Positions 7,174-15,961 are shown, numbered from the stretch's first letter. The stretch is 64,000 bases of DNA from Jiangella muralis (GCF_001270745.1 NZ_KQ434759.1:1-64000); one strand, 5' to 3'. The notes: generated by a model from the sequence alone, not told the origin. Made by a program: numbers and translations.

Positions 7174-9099
7174 TCACAGCATGGCGGTGTACTTGCCCCA
7201 GGTCGTGGAGGTGCCGATCTGGATGCGGGGTGCGAAGGTGCCGTTGTTGCGGCCGGGGAAGAAGTACAGCTTGCCGGTGTTCTCCCGGGCGACCACGTCG
7301 GGGATCTGGTCGTTGTTGAAGTCGCCGGCGCCGGTCATGGCGGTGTACTTGCCCCAGGTGGTGAGGGTGCCGATCTGGATGCGGGGTGCGAAGGTGCCGT
7401 TGCCGCGGCCGGGGAAGAAGTACAGCTTGCCGGTGTTCTCGCGCGCGACCATGTCCGTGTTGCCGTCGCCGTTGAGATCGCCGACGCCGGTCATGGCGGT
7501 GTACTTGCCCCAGGTCGTCGAGGTGCCGATCTGGATGCGGGCGGCGAAGGTGCCGTTGCCGCGGCCGGGGAAGAAGTACAACTTGCCGGTGTTCTCGCGC
7601 GCCACCATGTCCGTGTTGCCGTCGCCGTTGAGGTCGCCCATCCCCGTCATGGCGGTGTACTTGCCCCAGGTGGTGAGGGTGCCGATCTGGACGCGCGCAC
7701 CGAACGTGCCGTTGCCGCGGCCGGGGAAGAAGTACAGCTTGCCGGTGTTCTCGCGCGCGACCATGTCGGCGTTGCCGTCATTGTCGAGGTCGCCGACGCT
7801 GGTCATCGCCGTGTACTTGCCCCAGGTCGTGAACGTGCCGATCTGGATGCGGGCGGCGAAGGTGCCGTTGCCCCGGCCGGGGAAGAAGAACAGTCTGCCG
7901 TTGTCCTCGCGCGCCACCATGTCCGTCTTGCCGTCTCCGTCGAAGTCGTGGTCCGCGACCGGCGGCTGGTCCAGGAGGGCGGCGGTGCCGTCGCGGATCT
8001 CGCCCAGCCGGGCGTACAGCAGCTCGCCCGGGCACTCGGTCGCGCCGCCGTCGCGGTGCCCGGCGATGGTCGGCAGCGTCTGCTGGCCCGGGTAGGCGAA
8101 CGTGCCGTGCGGGTCGACGTCGTTCAGGCCGAGCTTCCAGGCGAACAGCCGGGCGTAGGCGTCGAGGACGGCCTGCCCGGGCTGCGTCGCGGTGAACTCG
8201 CCGAGCGCGGCCACCCCCACCGAGTAGCTGTTGTAGCCCTCGACGTGGGCGCCGACGACGGCGCGGTCGATACCACCCCAGCGGCCCTCCCAGATGCGGC
8301 CGAACCGGTCGACGAAGAAGTTGTAGCCGATGTCGCGCCAGCCGCGGCCGACGACGTGGTACTCGTAGATGCCGCGCAGGATCGCGGGCACCTCGGCCTC
8401 GGTGTAGTCGTTGGTGCCGGCCGTGTGGTGCACGAAGCCGCCCTGGACGTCGCCGTAGAGCGGGTCGGTCTGCTCGCGCAGCGACTCGTCGGCACCCCAG
8501 GCGGCCCGGCTGTGGATGACCGGTCTGGGCGCGCCGTCGCGAGCAGCGGCCGGCGTCCGCTGCAGCGTCGTCGCCGCGTCGGCCGGCTCCGCCGCCGTGT
8601 CGGCCGCCGCCTCGCCCGGGTCGATCAGCGTGAGCTCGAGGCCCGCGGGGACCTCGCCGCCGGGCGCCTCGACGCGGATCTCGATCGCCTCGGAGCCGGG
8701 CAGGATCACCGGGTCGGTGCCGCGCCGGGCACCCTCCGCCTCGGCCGTGTCCGCGTCCGGCGCGTGGCCGTCGTCGTGCACCGCGTACCACGGCGACCAC
8801 GCCTCGGGGCCGCGCGCCCGCACGTTGATGTGGATGTCCGACGCGCCCTCGGCGGCCGGCCAGGTGACGGCGGCGACGTCGAACGCGGGGGTCTCGATCG
8901 TGCCGGTGCCGACGGTGGCGTCGCCCGCCCTCGCCGTCCCGCCGGCCGCGAGGAGATCGTCCAGCGCGATGGTCTCAACCGTGGTCCCGGCGGGCTCGGC
9001 ATCGGGGGGCGCGGCGTCGCTCCCGCTGGCCGGCACGGTGGTGAGCCCGGCAGCAGCCAGGGCCAGGATGGCGAGGACGCCTACGTTCCGGGGATGCAT
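7174..9099 (-). CDS. exported N-acetylmuramoyl-L-alanine amidase with FG-GAP repeats
   Basis: A 641-residue secreted cell-wall hydrolase. It has a Sec signal (MHPRNVGVLAILALAAAGL), an N-terminal low-complexity region, then a PGRP/Amidase_2 domain around residues 200-360 with zinc ligands in FVHHTAGTNDYT and AGHRDGGATECPG. Five tandem FG-GAP/VCBS repeats of 52 residues (DxDGxxDMVARE, YFFPGRGNGTF) form a C-terminal propeller that may bind the wall or Ca ions. The ATG at 9099 is chosen because longer frames add a Pro/Thr stretch before the signal peptide. It cleaves the amide bond between muramic acid and the stem peptide. Phosphatase and PHP genes flank it on the same strand. Confidence 0.88.
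   Translation of the reverse strand: MHPRNVGVLAILALAAAGLTTVPASGSDAAPPDAEPAGTTVETIALDDLLAAGGTARAGDATVGTGTIETPAFDVAAVTWPAAEGASDIHINVRARGPEAWSPWYAVHDDGHAPDADTAEAEGARRGTDPVILPGSEAIEIRVEAPGGEVPAGLELTLIDPGEAAADTAAEPADAATTLQRTPAAARDGAPRPVIHSRAAWGADESLREQTDPLYGDVQGGFVHHTAGTNDYTEAEVPAILRGIYEYHVVGRGWRDIGYNFFVDRFGRIWEGRWGGIDRAVVGAHVEGYNSYSVGVAALGEFTATQPGQAVLDAYARLFAWKLGLNDVDPHGTFAYPGQQTLPTIAGHRDGGATECPGELLYARLGEIRDGTAALLDQPPVADHDFDGDGKTDMVAREDNGRLFFFPGRGNGTFAARIQIGTFTTWGKYTAMTSVGDLDNDGNADMVARENTGKLYFFPGRGNGTFGARVQIGTLTTWGKYTAMTGMGDLNGDGNTDMVARENTGKLYFFPGRGNGTFAARIQIGTSTTWGKYTAMTGVGDLNGDGNTDMVARENTGKLYFFPGRGNGTFAPRIQIGTLTTWGKYTAMTGAGDFNNDQIPDVVARENTGKLYFFPGRNNGTFAPRIQIGTSTTWGKYTAML
7181..7960. repeat. 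five tandem 156-bp FG-GAP coding repeats
   Basis: The sequence ATGGCGGTGTACTTGCCCCA (and close variants) recurs at 7181, 7337, 7493, 7649 and 7805, an exact period of 156 bases or 52 codons. Neighbouring copies are nearly identical at the DNA level, so copy number could change by recombination. Confidence 0.95.
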
Positions 9100-9151
9100 G
9101 GACACGAGGGCGAAATGTACCGGTTCGACGGCTTTGCCGGTAGTTCGTCGC

Positions 9152-10444
9152 TCAGGCGGGGTCGAGCCACCAGGGACTGGAGTAGGCGACGCCGAAGTCG
9201 TTGCAGGGGTGGCCGTCCGGGCCGGGGGTGCCGTTGGGCCGGGACGGGTCCGAGACGCGCAACACCACCCAGTCGCCGTCGTCGGCATCCAGGGGGACGG
9301 TGAAGCGGGTGACCCGGCCGGCGGCGGCCTCGACGACGTCGGCGACGACCGGGACGCCGTCGCCGGGGCGGAGGACCTGGAGGTCGAGGCGGCGGCCGGA
9401 CCAGTCCGCGCCGCGGTCGAGGTCGACGGCGAAGTGGATGTCGCCGCGGGCGCGCCGGATCGAGCCGCCCATCGGCACGCCGTCGGCCGTCGCGTCGAGG
9501 CGCAGGCCGGAGACGCAGGTGGCGAAGAACCGCCGCTCCGTCATCGCCTGGAACACCGCCTCGCGGGTGTTCTCGGTGACCCACATGCCGGTGCGGCCCT
9601 TGCCCTCCGGGTAGCCCCAGTCGGTGCCGTGCTCGTCGGTGACGCCGGACAGCCCGGGCCGCCAGCCGGCGTTCAGGCAGGTCACCAGCGGTGAGCTGAC
9701 GCCCTTGGCCCAGCCCTCGAACAGATAGTCGTCGTACCGGTTGAACATCTCCAGGCTGACCAGCTGGTCGTGCGCCGCCGGCTCGTAGCGGAAGTCGTTG
9801 AACCGGCCCGGCTCGCGACCCGGGTGGTTGAACCCGGCCAGCCCGTCGGCGCCGCCGTCACCGAGGCCGAGGAAGCCGTCCTGGCGGGTCAGCCAGCGGT
9901 AGAAGCCGCCCATCAGCGTGGCGTCGAGCACGTCGGTGTAGTCGTCGGTGAACCACACGTTGACGTGGCCGAGCAGCGGGTTCGTCCACTCGAAGCCGCG
10001 GATCGCGGTGAACACCCCCGGCTCGTCGGCGGCGTCGGCGAGGTCGCGGGTCCGGCTCCAGCCGCTGCGGCTCAGCCCGGTGATGCGGTTGACGCCGTCG
10101 GGCAGCAGCGGGTCGAGGATGCTGAGCACGCCGTCGGACAGCGTCGCGTGGTCGGTGAGCGCCGCGACGTCGAGGCCGGCCGAGCGCATCGACTCGTACG
10201 CCAGCGCGGGGTCGCCGGCGCCGTCGGAGAGCATGGTGTGGTTGTGCAGGTCGGCGTGGACGAGCGTGCGGCCGCGGGTGATCCGCGACGCGCGGGCGGC
10301 GCCCGGCTGGCCGGTCGCGGTGCGGGTGACTCCGGCGGCGGCGCCGTCCGCGTCGGCGGCCAGGATCAGACCGCCGGCCCCGGCGAGGATGCCACGACGG
10401 CCCGGCGCGGGCACGTGCCGATGCTCGTGTTCCGAGTCACTCAT
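9152..10444 (-). CDS. exported PHP-domain metallohydrolase (CehA/McbA type)
   Basis: A 430-residue predicted phosphoesterase/hydrolase. An N-terminal segment with GRRGILAGAGGLILA looks like a Tat-type or lipoprotein-like export signal. The PHP metal site is seen in HADLHNHTMLSDGAG, then ALTDHATLSDG, GFNHPGREPG and NAGWRPGLSGVTDEHG. The ATG at 10444 follows GGAGGG by about a dozen bases. It is the first gene of the minus-strand trio with the amidase and PhoD. The substrate is not evident; CehA-like proteins act on varied esters. Confidence 0.8.
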   Translation of the reverse strand: MSDSEHEHRHVPAPGRRGILAGAGGLILAADADGAAAGVTRTATGQPGAARASRITRGRTLVHADLHNHTMLSDGAGDPALAYESMRSAGLDVAALTDHATLSDGVLSILDPLLPDGVNRITGLSRSGWSRTRDLADAADEPGVFTAIRGFEWTNPLLGHVNVWFTDDYTDVLDATLMGGFYRWLTRQDGFLGLGDGGADGLAGFNHPGREPGRFNDFRYEPAAHDQLVSLEMFNRYDDYLFEGWAKGVSSPLVTCLNAGWRPGLSGVTDEHGTDWGYPEGKGRTGMWVTENTREAVFQAMTERRFFATCVSGLRLDATADGVPMGGSIRRARGDIHFAVDLDRGADWSGRRLDLQVLRPGDGVPVVADVVEAAAGRVTRFTVPLDADDGDWVVLRVSDPSRPNGTPGPDGHPCNDFGVAYSSPWWLDPA

Positions 10445-10535
10445 ACAGCGATCCCAACCCTCCGTCGTCACCAGCAGGGAAGCCGAGGTGTGCGGCGTCG
10501 GAACACCGGCTCGCCCCCACCTTAGTTCCAGCCGT

Positions 10536-10541
10536 TAGCCT
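10536..10541 (+). promoter_or_regulatory. -10 box of a leaderless promoter (TAGCCT)
   Basis: TAGCCT ends six bases before the GTG at 10548, so transcription would start at the start codon. No Shine-Dalgarno sequence is present, which fits. Confidence 0.5.
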
Positions 10542-10547
10542 CCTCTC

Positions 10548-11882
10548 GTGCTGGTGTTGGCGGTTGCGGCGTTCGCCGTCGCGTGGTGGCTGGGGCTCTA
10601 CCTCGCCGGTCGCGACCCCGCCGACTCCGCGATGCGCCGCGCCGGGCTGGGCCTGGTGTCGTACGCGCTCGCGTTGGCGATGGCGCCGTTCGACGGGTCC
10701 GTCGTCGACGCGCTGGGGTACGTGCTCGCCGGGCTGCCGGCGCTGATCTGGACCGGTGTGCTGCTCGCGCTGCTGCCTGACGGCGCGCCGTGGCGGGCGC
10801 CGGCCGAGCGGGCGTGGCGGTTCGTCGTGCTGCCGCTGGGCCTGGCCGAACTGGTGGCGGCCGCGGTCGCCGGCGGCGGCTGGGAGCCGCTGACGGCGGT
10901 GCTGGTGCTGCTGCCGCTGGCGGCGGCGCTCTGGCTGGTGCTGCGCGCGCGGACCGGGCCGCTGGAGCTGCGTCAGGGCGTCGTCGTGCTGGCGACGCTG
11001 CTGTTCGGGCTCGGCGCGGTGGCGGTGCTGGTGCCGATGGGCGGGCTGCCCGACTGGTTGGTGCTCGCGGCCGTCGGGGTGGACCTCGTCGTGCTCGGCG
11101 TCGTCGTCGCGGTGACGAACGCGCTGGAGTCGGGCGAGGCGCTCGGCGCGGACCTGCGGCGATCCGCCGTCGGGGCGCTGCTCGCGGCCGCGGTGTTCGG
11201 CGGGCAGGTCGGGCTGGTCACGCTGGCGTCGGGCGACGGGCCGGGCGACGCGGACGACGCGCTGCGGGCACTCGCCTTCGGCGTCGTCGGCGCCGCGATC
11301 GCCGTTGTGACGCTGGCCAGCGCCGTCCAGGCGGCCGTCGACCGGCTGGCGTTCGCGGGGACGCCGGCGCTGCGGGCGTCCCGGTCAGAGCTGCGCGACG
11401 CGTCCGACGCGCTGCCCCGCCGCGACGCGCGCCACCACCTCGACGACCTCGACGACGACGCGTTCGTGCGGCTGGTCCGCGACGCGCTGCGCAACTACGG
11501 CGACCTCGGCAAGCTGGTGTCCAGCCCGCTGCTCGCCCTGCCCGCCGTCGACGCCCGGCTGGCTCGCGGCGGCCGGGACGGACACGCCCTGGACCGCGCG
11601 ACCGAGCTGAAGGCGCTGCTGCTGGAGAGCATCGAGCGGCTCCGCCCCCGCGACGCCGACTTCGGCACCAGCGAGGAGTGGCGGCACTTCAACGCCCTCT
11701 ACTTCCCGTACGTCGCCGGGATCCGCCCGTACCGCCGCCAGCCGGACCTCAGCGGCCTCGACGACACCTCGCGGCGGGCGTTCGACTGGCTGCGCCGGTA
11801 CGTCCCCGAACGGACGCTCTACAACTGGCAGAACGCCGCCGCCCGCGTCGTCGCGCACGATCTGCGCACCCGGACCGGCTGA
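10548..11882 (+). CDS. polytopic membrane protein with conserved cytoplasmic C-terminal domain
   Basis: A 444-residue protein of unknown function. The first 260 residues hold about eight hydrophobic helices. The rest is a soluble domain with LGKLVSSPLLALPAV, RATELKALLLESIERLRP, FGTSEEWRHFNALYFPYVAG and a closing PERTLYNWQNAAARVVAHDL. These short motifs look conserved rather than random and resemble C-terminal halves of uncharacterised regulators fused to membrane sensors, although no kinase or nucleotide-binding motif is present. Probably transcribed without a 5' leader. A signalling or sensor role is an inference. Confidence 0.7.
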   Translation: MLVLAVAAFAVAWWLGLYLAGRDPADSAMRRAGLGLVSYALALAMAPFDGSVVDALGYVLAGLPALIWTGVLLALLPDGAPWRAPAERAWRFVVLPLGLAELVAAAVAGGGWEPLTAVLVLLPLAAALWLVLRARTGPLELRQGVVVLATLLFGLGAVAVLVPMGGLPDWLVLAAVGVDLVVLGVVVAVTNALESGEALGADLRRSAVGALLAAAVFGGQVGLVTLASGDGPGDADDALRALAFGVVGAAIAVVTLASAVQAAVDRLAFAGTPALRASRSELRDASDALPRRDARHHLDDLDDDAFVRLVRDALRNYGDLGKLVSSPLLALPAVDARLARGGRDGHALDRATELKALLLESIERLRPRDADFGTSEEWRHFNALYFPYVAGIRPYRRQPDLSGLDDTSRRAFDWLRRYVPERTLYNWQNAAARVVAHDLRTRTG

Positions 11883-11892
11883 ACTGGCAGCA

Positions 11893-11926
11893 CTTGGCAG
11901 TGCCGGGTATGTGCTTGGCAGTGCCG
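11893..11926 (+). promoter_or_regulatory. tandem CTTGGCAGTGCCG direct repeats
   Basis: CTTGGCAGTGCCG occurs at 11893-11905 and 11914-11926, 21 bases apart, so both copies face the same side of the helix. A third partial copy (CTGGCAG) precedes them. They lie between a stop codon and the membrane protein gene at 11978 and look like regulator sites. The regulator is unknown. Confidence 0.5.
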
Positions 11927-11977
11927 TCCGGGCGACGGTCGTGGTGTCCGAACGACATCACGAAGGAGCTGGTCACC

Positions 11978-12403
11978 ATGGCCGCAGACACTGCCACTCG
12001 TACCCCCGCCGTCGCCCGCATCCGCGAGACGCCGCTGCTGCGCTGGACGCTGGAGTTCGACGGCATCGTGACGGCGCTGAACGGGCTGGTGTACGTGCTC
12101 GCGGCGGGATGGGTGGGCGACCAGCTGGGGTTGCCGACGGCGCTGCTGTACCCGGCCGGGGCGCTGCTGGTCGTCATGGGCGCGTTCGTGTTCTTCGTGT
12201 CGACGCGGCGGGCGGCGCCGGTGCTGTGGGTCGGCGCGATCATCGTGCTGAACGCCGTCTGGGCGATCGACAGCGTGATCGTCATCGCGGCCGGCTGGTT
12301 CGACCCGACCACCGCCGGGGCGATGTGGATCCTGCTGCAGGCCGCGATGATCGCCGTCTTCGTCGTCCTCCAGTACACGGGCCTGAAGCGGGCCCGCCGC
12401 TGA
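11978..12403 (+). CDS. small four-helix membrane protein
   Basis: A 141-residue protein with four predicted hydrophobic helices: LEFDGIVTALNGLVYVLAAG, LLYPAGALLVVMGAFVFF, VLWVGAIIVLNAVWAIDSV and GAMWILLQAAMIAVFVVL. Short charged ends lie on the inside. It resembles small actinobacterial integral membrane proteins without known function. GAAGGAG seven to ten bases before the ATG supports this start. A twin direct repeat lies in the upstream region. A strong hairpin at 12423-12458 follows. Confidence 0.75.
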   Translation: MAADTATRTPAVARIRETPLLRWTLEFDGIVTALNGLVYVLAAGWVGDQLGLPTALLYPAGALLVVMGAFVFFVSTRRAAPVLWVGAIIVLNAVWAIDSVIVIAAGWFDPTTAGAMWILLQAAMIAVFVVLQYTGLKRARR

Positions 12404-12422
12404 CGCCGTCACCGCGAGGCCT

Positions 12423-12458
12423 CCGGCCCCGGCGTGCTTGAGCCCGCGCCGGGGCCGG
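12423..12458. terminator. bidirectional intrinsic terminator hairpin
   Basis: CCGGCCCCGGCG (12423-12434) and CGCCGGGGCCGG (12447-12458) form a perfect 12-bp stem with a 12-base loop. It separates the membrane protein gene from the convergent SDR gene. There is no T-run, which is usual in high-GC actinobacteria. Confidence 0.8.
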
Positions 12459-12473
12459 TGCACGCCCGGCTCC

Positions 12474-13232
12474 CTACGGGACGACGGTGACCAGGCCACC
12501 GTCGACGACGAGGTCCTGGCCGTTGACGTAGGACGCGGCATCGGAGGCGAGGAACGTGACCGCGGCGGCGACTTCGTCGGCGCTGCCGGCGCGGCCCGCG
12601 GCGATCCGGCCGACGACGGCGGCCTGCGCCTCGGCGCTCACGTTGTCGTGGAACATCGGGGTCTCGATGTAGCCGGGGCTCACGGAGTTGACGCGGACGC
12701 CCCGGGGCGCCAACTCGGCCGCGAAGGTCTGCGTCAAGCTGTGCACCGCCGCCTTGGTGGCTGCATAGATGCTGGCGCCGGCCAGGCCGCGGTGCCGCGT
12801 CCACGAGGCGTTGATCACGATCGCCGCCCGCTCGGACAGCAGCGGAACCGTCGTCTGGACGGAGAAGAACACCCCCTTGAGGTTGATGCCGACGACGCGG
12901 TCGAACTCGGCCTCGGTGACGTCGGCGGCCGGCTGGAACGCGGCCACGCCCGCGTTGGCGAAGACCACGTCGAGCCGTCCGTGCCGGTCGCCGATGGCGG
13001 CCGCCAGCGCGTCGAGGTCGGCGCGGTTCGCGACATCGGCGCGCACCGCGAGCACGCGCCGCGAGCCGCCGAGGTCGTCGAGCGCGGCGTCGAGCCGGCT
13101 CTGGTCGCGACCGGTGATGACCACGTGGGCGCCCTCGGCGAGGAACCGGCGCGCGGTGGCCAGCCCCATGCCGCTGGTGCCGCCGGTGACGAGGGCGACC
13201 CTGCCGTCGAATCGGGAGTAGTGCTGCGTCAT
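12474..13232 (-). CDS. SDR family NAD(P)-dependent oxidoreductase
   Basis: A 252-residue classical short-chain dehydrogenase. The cofactor loop TGGTSGMG, the NAG motif in VVFANAGVA, the serine in VINASWT and the active-site YAATK are all present; the end reads VNGQDLVVDGGL. It oxidises or reduces an unknown alcohol/ketone. The ATG at 13232 is used; seven extra in-frame codons upstream lack family similarity. It lies 44 bases after the XRE regulator on the same strand, so the pair is probably one operon with the regulator in front. Confidence 0.9.
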   Translation of the reverse strand: MTQHYSRFDGRVALVTGGTSGMGLATARRFLAEGAHVVITGRDQSRLDAALDDLGGSRRVLAVRADVANRADLDALAAAIGDRHGRLDVVFANAGVAAFQPAADVTEAEFDRVVGINLKGVFFSVQTTVPLLSERAAIVINASWTRHRGLAGASIYAATKAAVHSLTQTFAAELAPRGVRVNSVSPGYIETPMFHDNVSAEAQAAVVGRIAAGRAGSADEVAAAVTFLASDAASYVNGQDLVVDGGLVTVVP

Positions 13233-13276
13233 GTCACCCAGCGTTGCGGCCACGGTGCGGCGCGACCAGTGCGCAG

Positions 13277-14098
13277 CTATCCGGGGTCCGGCACCACCAG
13301 GGTGCCGGCGCGCGGGTGGTACAGCTCGAGGTACCAGTGCGGGCGGTCAGTCACGGCCAGGGTCGTCAGGTCGAAGAACAGGTCGCCGGCCTCGGGATGG
13401 CGCACCGCCTTCACCGCCTGGATGGGGACGCCCACGTCGTGCCGCGCCCACAGCTCGGCGAACTCGGCGCTGACGGCGCTGAGGTCGCCGACCAGCCGGG
13501 CGAACTCCGGATCGCCGGGAGCGCGGGCCGCGTCGGCCCGGAAGGCCGCCACGACGGACGGCGCGACCGACGCCCAGTGCACCCGCAGGTCGCGGTAGCG
13601 GGCGCTGGTGAAGAACGTGACGAGGCAGTTGTGGCCCGTGTCGTCGTAGCCGAGCATCGTCCGGGCGGCGTCGTTGACCGCCAGTTGGTTCCAATATCGG
13701 TCGCGCAACAGCGCCGGCCGCGGCACCCACGCGTCGAGCAGCTGCCGCAGCTCGGGCGGGACCACGGTGTCGCGGCTCGCGCCGGACGGCGGCGGGTTGA
13801 GACCGGCCAGCAGGTACAGGTGCGCGCGCTCGGGCTCGCTCAGCCGCAGCGCGCGGCCGATGGCGTCGAGCACCTCGGCCGAGACGTTGATGTCGCGGCC
13901 CTGCTCGAGCCAGGTGTACCAGGAGACCCCGACACCGGCCAGCACCGCTACCTCCTCGCGCCGCAGCCCCGGCGTGCGGCGCCGGCCCACCGCGACCAGT
14001 CCGACGTCACCGGGCGTGAGCCGGGCCCGGCGCGTGCGCAGGAAGTCGCGCAACTGGTCGCGGCGGATCAGCGTCGGCGCGGGAGACTCGCTGGCCAT
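13277..14098 (-). CDS. XRE-family transcriptional regulator with MmyB-like ligand domain
   Basis: A 273-residue DNA-binding protein. The N-terminal helix-turn-helix (TPGLRREEVAVLAGVGVSWY with LEQGRDINVS) is followed by the MltR/MmyB-like ligand domain, with the typical ARTMLGYD, NCLVTFFTSARYRDL and AVKAVRHPEAGDLFFDL. This architecture is common in actinobacteria, where the regulator often controls a neighbouring SDR gene. GGAGA six bases before the ATG supports 14098. It probably regulates the downstream SDR gene and itself. Confidence 0.88.
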   Translation of the reverse strand: MASESPAPTLIRRDQLRDFLRTRRARLTPGDVGLVAVGRRRTPGLRREEVAVLAGVGVSWYTWLEQGRDINVSAEVLDAIGRALRLSEPERAHLYLLAGLNPPPSGASRDTVVPPELRQLLDAWVPRPALLRDRYWNQLAVNDAARTMLGYDDTGHNCLVTFFTSARYRDLRVHWASVAPSVVAAFRADAARAPGDPEFARLVGDLSAVSAEFAELWARHDVGVPIQAVKAVRHPEAGDLFFDLTTLAVTDRPHWYLELYHPRAGTLVVPDPG

Positions 14099-14165
14099 GC
14101 TCTCCACGGTAGCCGTGGCCGCTGGATCCCGGTGTGTCGCAAAGTGGAACCGTGAAGCCCTGCCC

Positions 14166-14202
14166 TAGGCTCTGGTTACACTTTTTACTAAGAAAGTGTA
14201 AC
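14166..14202 (+). promoter_or_regulatory. TAGGCT -10 box and 28-bp operator of the AlbA_2 gene
   Basis: TAGGCT at 14166-14171 predicts a transcript start near 14178. GTTACACTTT (14175-14184) and AAAGTGTAAC (14193-14202) form a perfect 10-8-10 inverted repeat covering that start. The repeat is AT-rich against a very GC-rich background, which makes chance unlikely. It is well placed for repression of the gene at 14222, probably by that gene's own winged-helix protein (inference). Confidence 0.65.
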
Positions 14203-14221
14203 TCGCGTCCAGGGAGGGGCT

Positions 14222-15961
14222 GTGTCGTTCCACTTTCTCGGGCCGGACCCCGTCGAGGCTCAGTTGCAGCGAGTCCTCGACGGGCTGTCGGCCGGGCGTG
14301 CCCCTCGCGACATCGAGCTGCTCAACGTCGACGTGAAGGAAGAACCGGGCCGCCGTGGCCACGGAGGCACGGTTCTCCCTGGTCGACCAGAGAATGAGGA
14401 GGCCGCGCGATACCTCGTCGGGGAGCTGTCGTGTATCGCGAACACCCCGGGTGCAGGCGCCCTCATCCTGGGCATAGCCGACGACGGCCGGCGCATCGGC
14501 ACGGAGCTGAACGAGGAGTGGCTGCGGCATCGCATCTTCCAGCTCAGCGACCGGCGCCTGACCGTGGACATCAGGGTCGGAGACCTGGCTGGGACTCGTC
14601 TTCTCATCCTTCGGCCGCCGGAAGCGGTGGAGCCGATCCGCTCGAACGGCCGGATCCACTGGCGGGTCGCCGATCACTGCGTCGAGGTCGACGCGGCGAC
14701 CTGGATGGCCGGTCGGTTGCATCGAGGCGGGTTCGACTGGTCTGCGCAGCAGTCGGGCTTCCGACTCGACGACGTCCAGCCCAGTGCCGTTGAGGTAGCC
14801 CGGCGTTTCCTCGGCCAGGCCGGCAGCGATCCGGCCGCGGCCGACCTCGCCGCGGCGACGGACAGCGACCTGTTGCGCCGGCTCAACGTCGTCGACGGCG
14901 ACGGCCGGCTGACCAATGCCGGCGCGCTGCTCTTCGTGCGGACGAACGCACCGGCGATCGACTACATGCGGCGCGATCATCCCGGCGGTGACAGCACCAT
15001 CCGGATCCGGCGAGACGGACCGTTGCTCTCCCAGTTGGCCGAGGTCGAGACCGCGGCTGCGGCCGCGAACGCGCTCGTGCAGATCCCCGACGGGCTCGTC
15101 CGCGGTCAGGTCCGCAGGCTCCCACAGTCCGCCGTCCGCGAGGCGATCGTGAACGGGGTGATCCACCGTGACTGGTCCACGGACGCACCGGTGGTGGTCG
15201 AGCATGTCGGCGACACCCTCACGGTCACCTCGCCCGGCGGATTCATCGCGGGCATCACGCCAGAGAACATCATCACCCATCCGTCGGCGCCTCGATACCG
15301 GGCGTTGGCGGAGGCAGCGGCATCGCTCCGGCTCGCGGAGCGTGAAGGCATCGGTGTCGACCGAATGGTCGCGGCCATGCTCGCCTTGGGCCACGAGCGA
15401 CCGGAGATCTCCGAGTTGCCCGGACCGTATGTCCGGGCGGTTCTCCTGGGCGGACCGCCTGATGAGTTCTGGATCGAGTTCCTGGCCGACATCTCGCCGA
15501 AGACACTGGCCCGCGACGTCGACCTCCTCCTGATGCTGGATCACCTGTGCCGCCATGGCTGGATCGACTCGCGGCGGGCGGCGCCGGTGATCCAACGCGG
15601 AGAAGCGGAAGCGCGTGCCGCCATCGGCCGGCTGGCCGAGGCCGCCTTCGTGGGCCGCCTCGTGACCGAAGTGGCCGGAGTTCCCGTCGGCGAACCCGCA
15701 GCCTGGCGATTGTCCGACCTCGTTCGCGACACGCTGGAGTATCGGCTGGGCTACCGGCAGGGCGAGGCGCGCCAGCGCATGATCCTGGAGTGGGCGCGGG
15801 CCAGAGGGCGGGTCTCGTCGACAGAGATCGCCGACCTGGCCGGGGTGGCGCAGAACTACGCCGGGAAGCTGCTGACCGAACTCGAGCGGCAGGGCCAGCT
15901 GGAACCAGGGCGCCCGAACCGCAGCGGCCGCGGGTTCTTCTACCGCCCCGTCAGCAGCTGA
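14222..15961 (+). CDS. AlbA_2/Schlafen-type ATP-binding protein with winged-helix C-terminus
   Basis: A 579-residue COG2865-like predicted regulator. The AlbA_2 (Schlafen) domain is around residues 30-160 (VKEEPGRRG, LVGELSCIANTPGAGALILGIADDGR). A GHKL-like ATPase portion follows with REAIVNGVIHRDW, VTSPGGFIAGITPENI and REGIGVDRMVAAML, then a C-terminal winged helix (RVSSTEIADLAGVAQNYAGK). Such proteins are treated as ATP-dependent transcription regulators; Schlafen-like domains also appear in defence proteins. GGGAGGGG precedes the GTG. It is a single gene with its own operator and codon use is normal for the window. Confidence 0.85.
   Translation: MSFHFLGPDPVEAQLQRVLDGLSAGRAPRDIELLNVDVKEEPGRRGHGGTVLPGRPENEEAARYLVGELSCIANTPGAGALILGIADDGRRIGTELNEEWLRHRIFQLSDRRLTVDIRVGDLAGTRLLILRPPEAVEPIRSNGRIHWRVADHCVEVDAATWMAGRLHRGGFDWSAQQSGFRLDDVQPSAVEVARRFLGQAGSDPAAADLAAATDSDLLRRLNVVDGDGRLTNAGALLFVRTNAPAIDYMRRDHPGGDSTIRIRRDGPLLSQLAEVETAAAAANALVQIPDGLVRGQVRRLPQSAVREAIVNGVIHRDWSTDAPVVVEHVGDTLTVTSPGGFIAGITPENIITHPSAPRYRALAEAAASLRLAEREGIGVDRMVAAMLALGHERPEISELPGPYVRAVLLGGPPDEFWIEFLADISPKTLARDVDLLLMLDHLCRHGWIDSRRAAPVIQRGEAEARAAIGRLAEAAFVGRLVTEVAGVPVGEPAAWRLSDLVRDTLEYRLGYRQGEARQRMILEWARARGRVSSTEIADLAGVAQNYAGKLLTELERQGQLEPGRPNRSGRGFFYRPVSS

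Noticed and set aside
7181-7960. CRISPR-like array from regular 156-bp spacing
   Set aside because: The repeats are coding, have no unique spacers and encode FG-GAP units.
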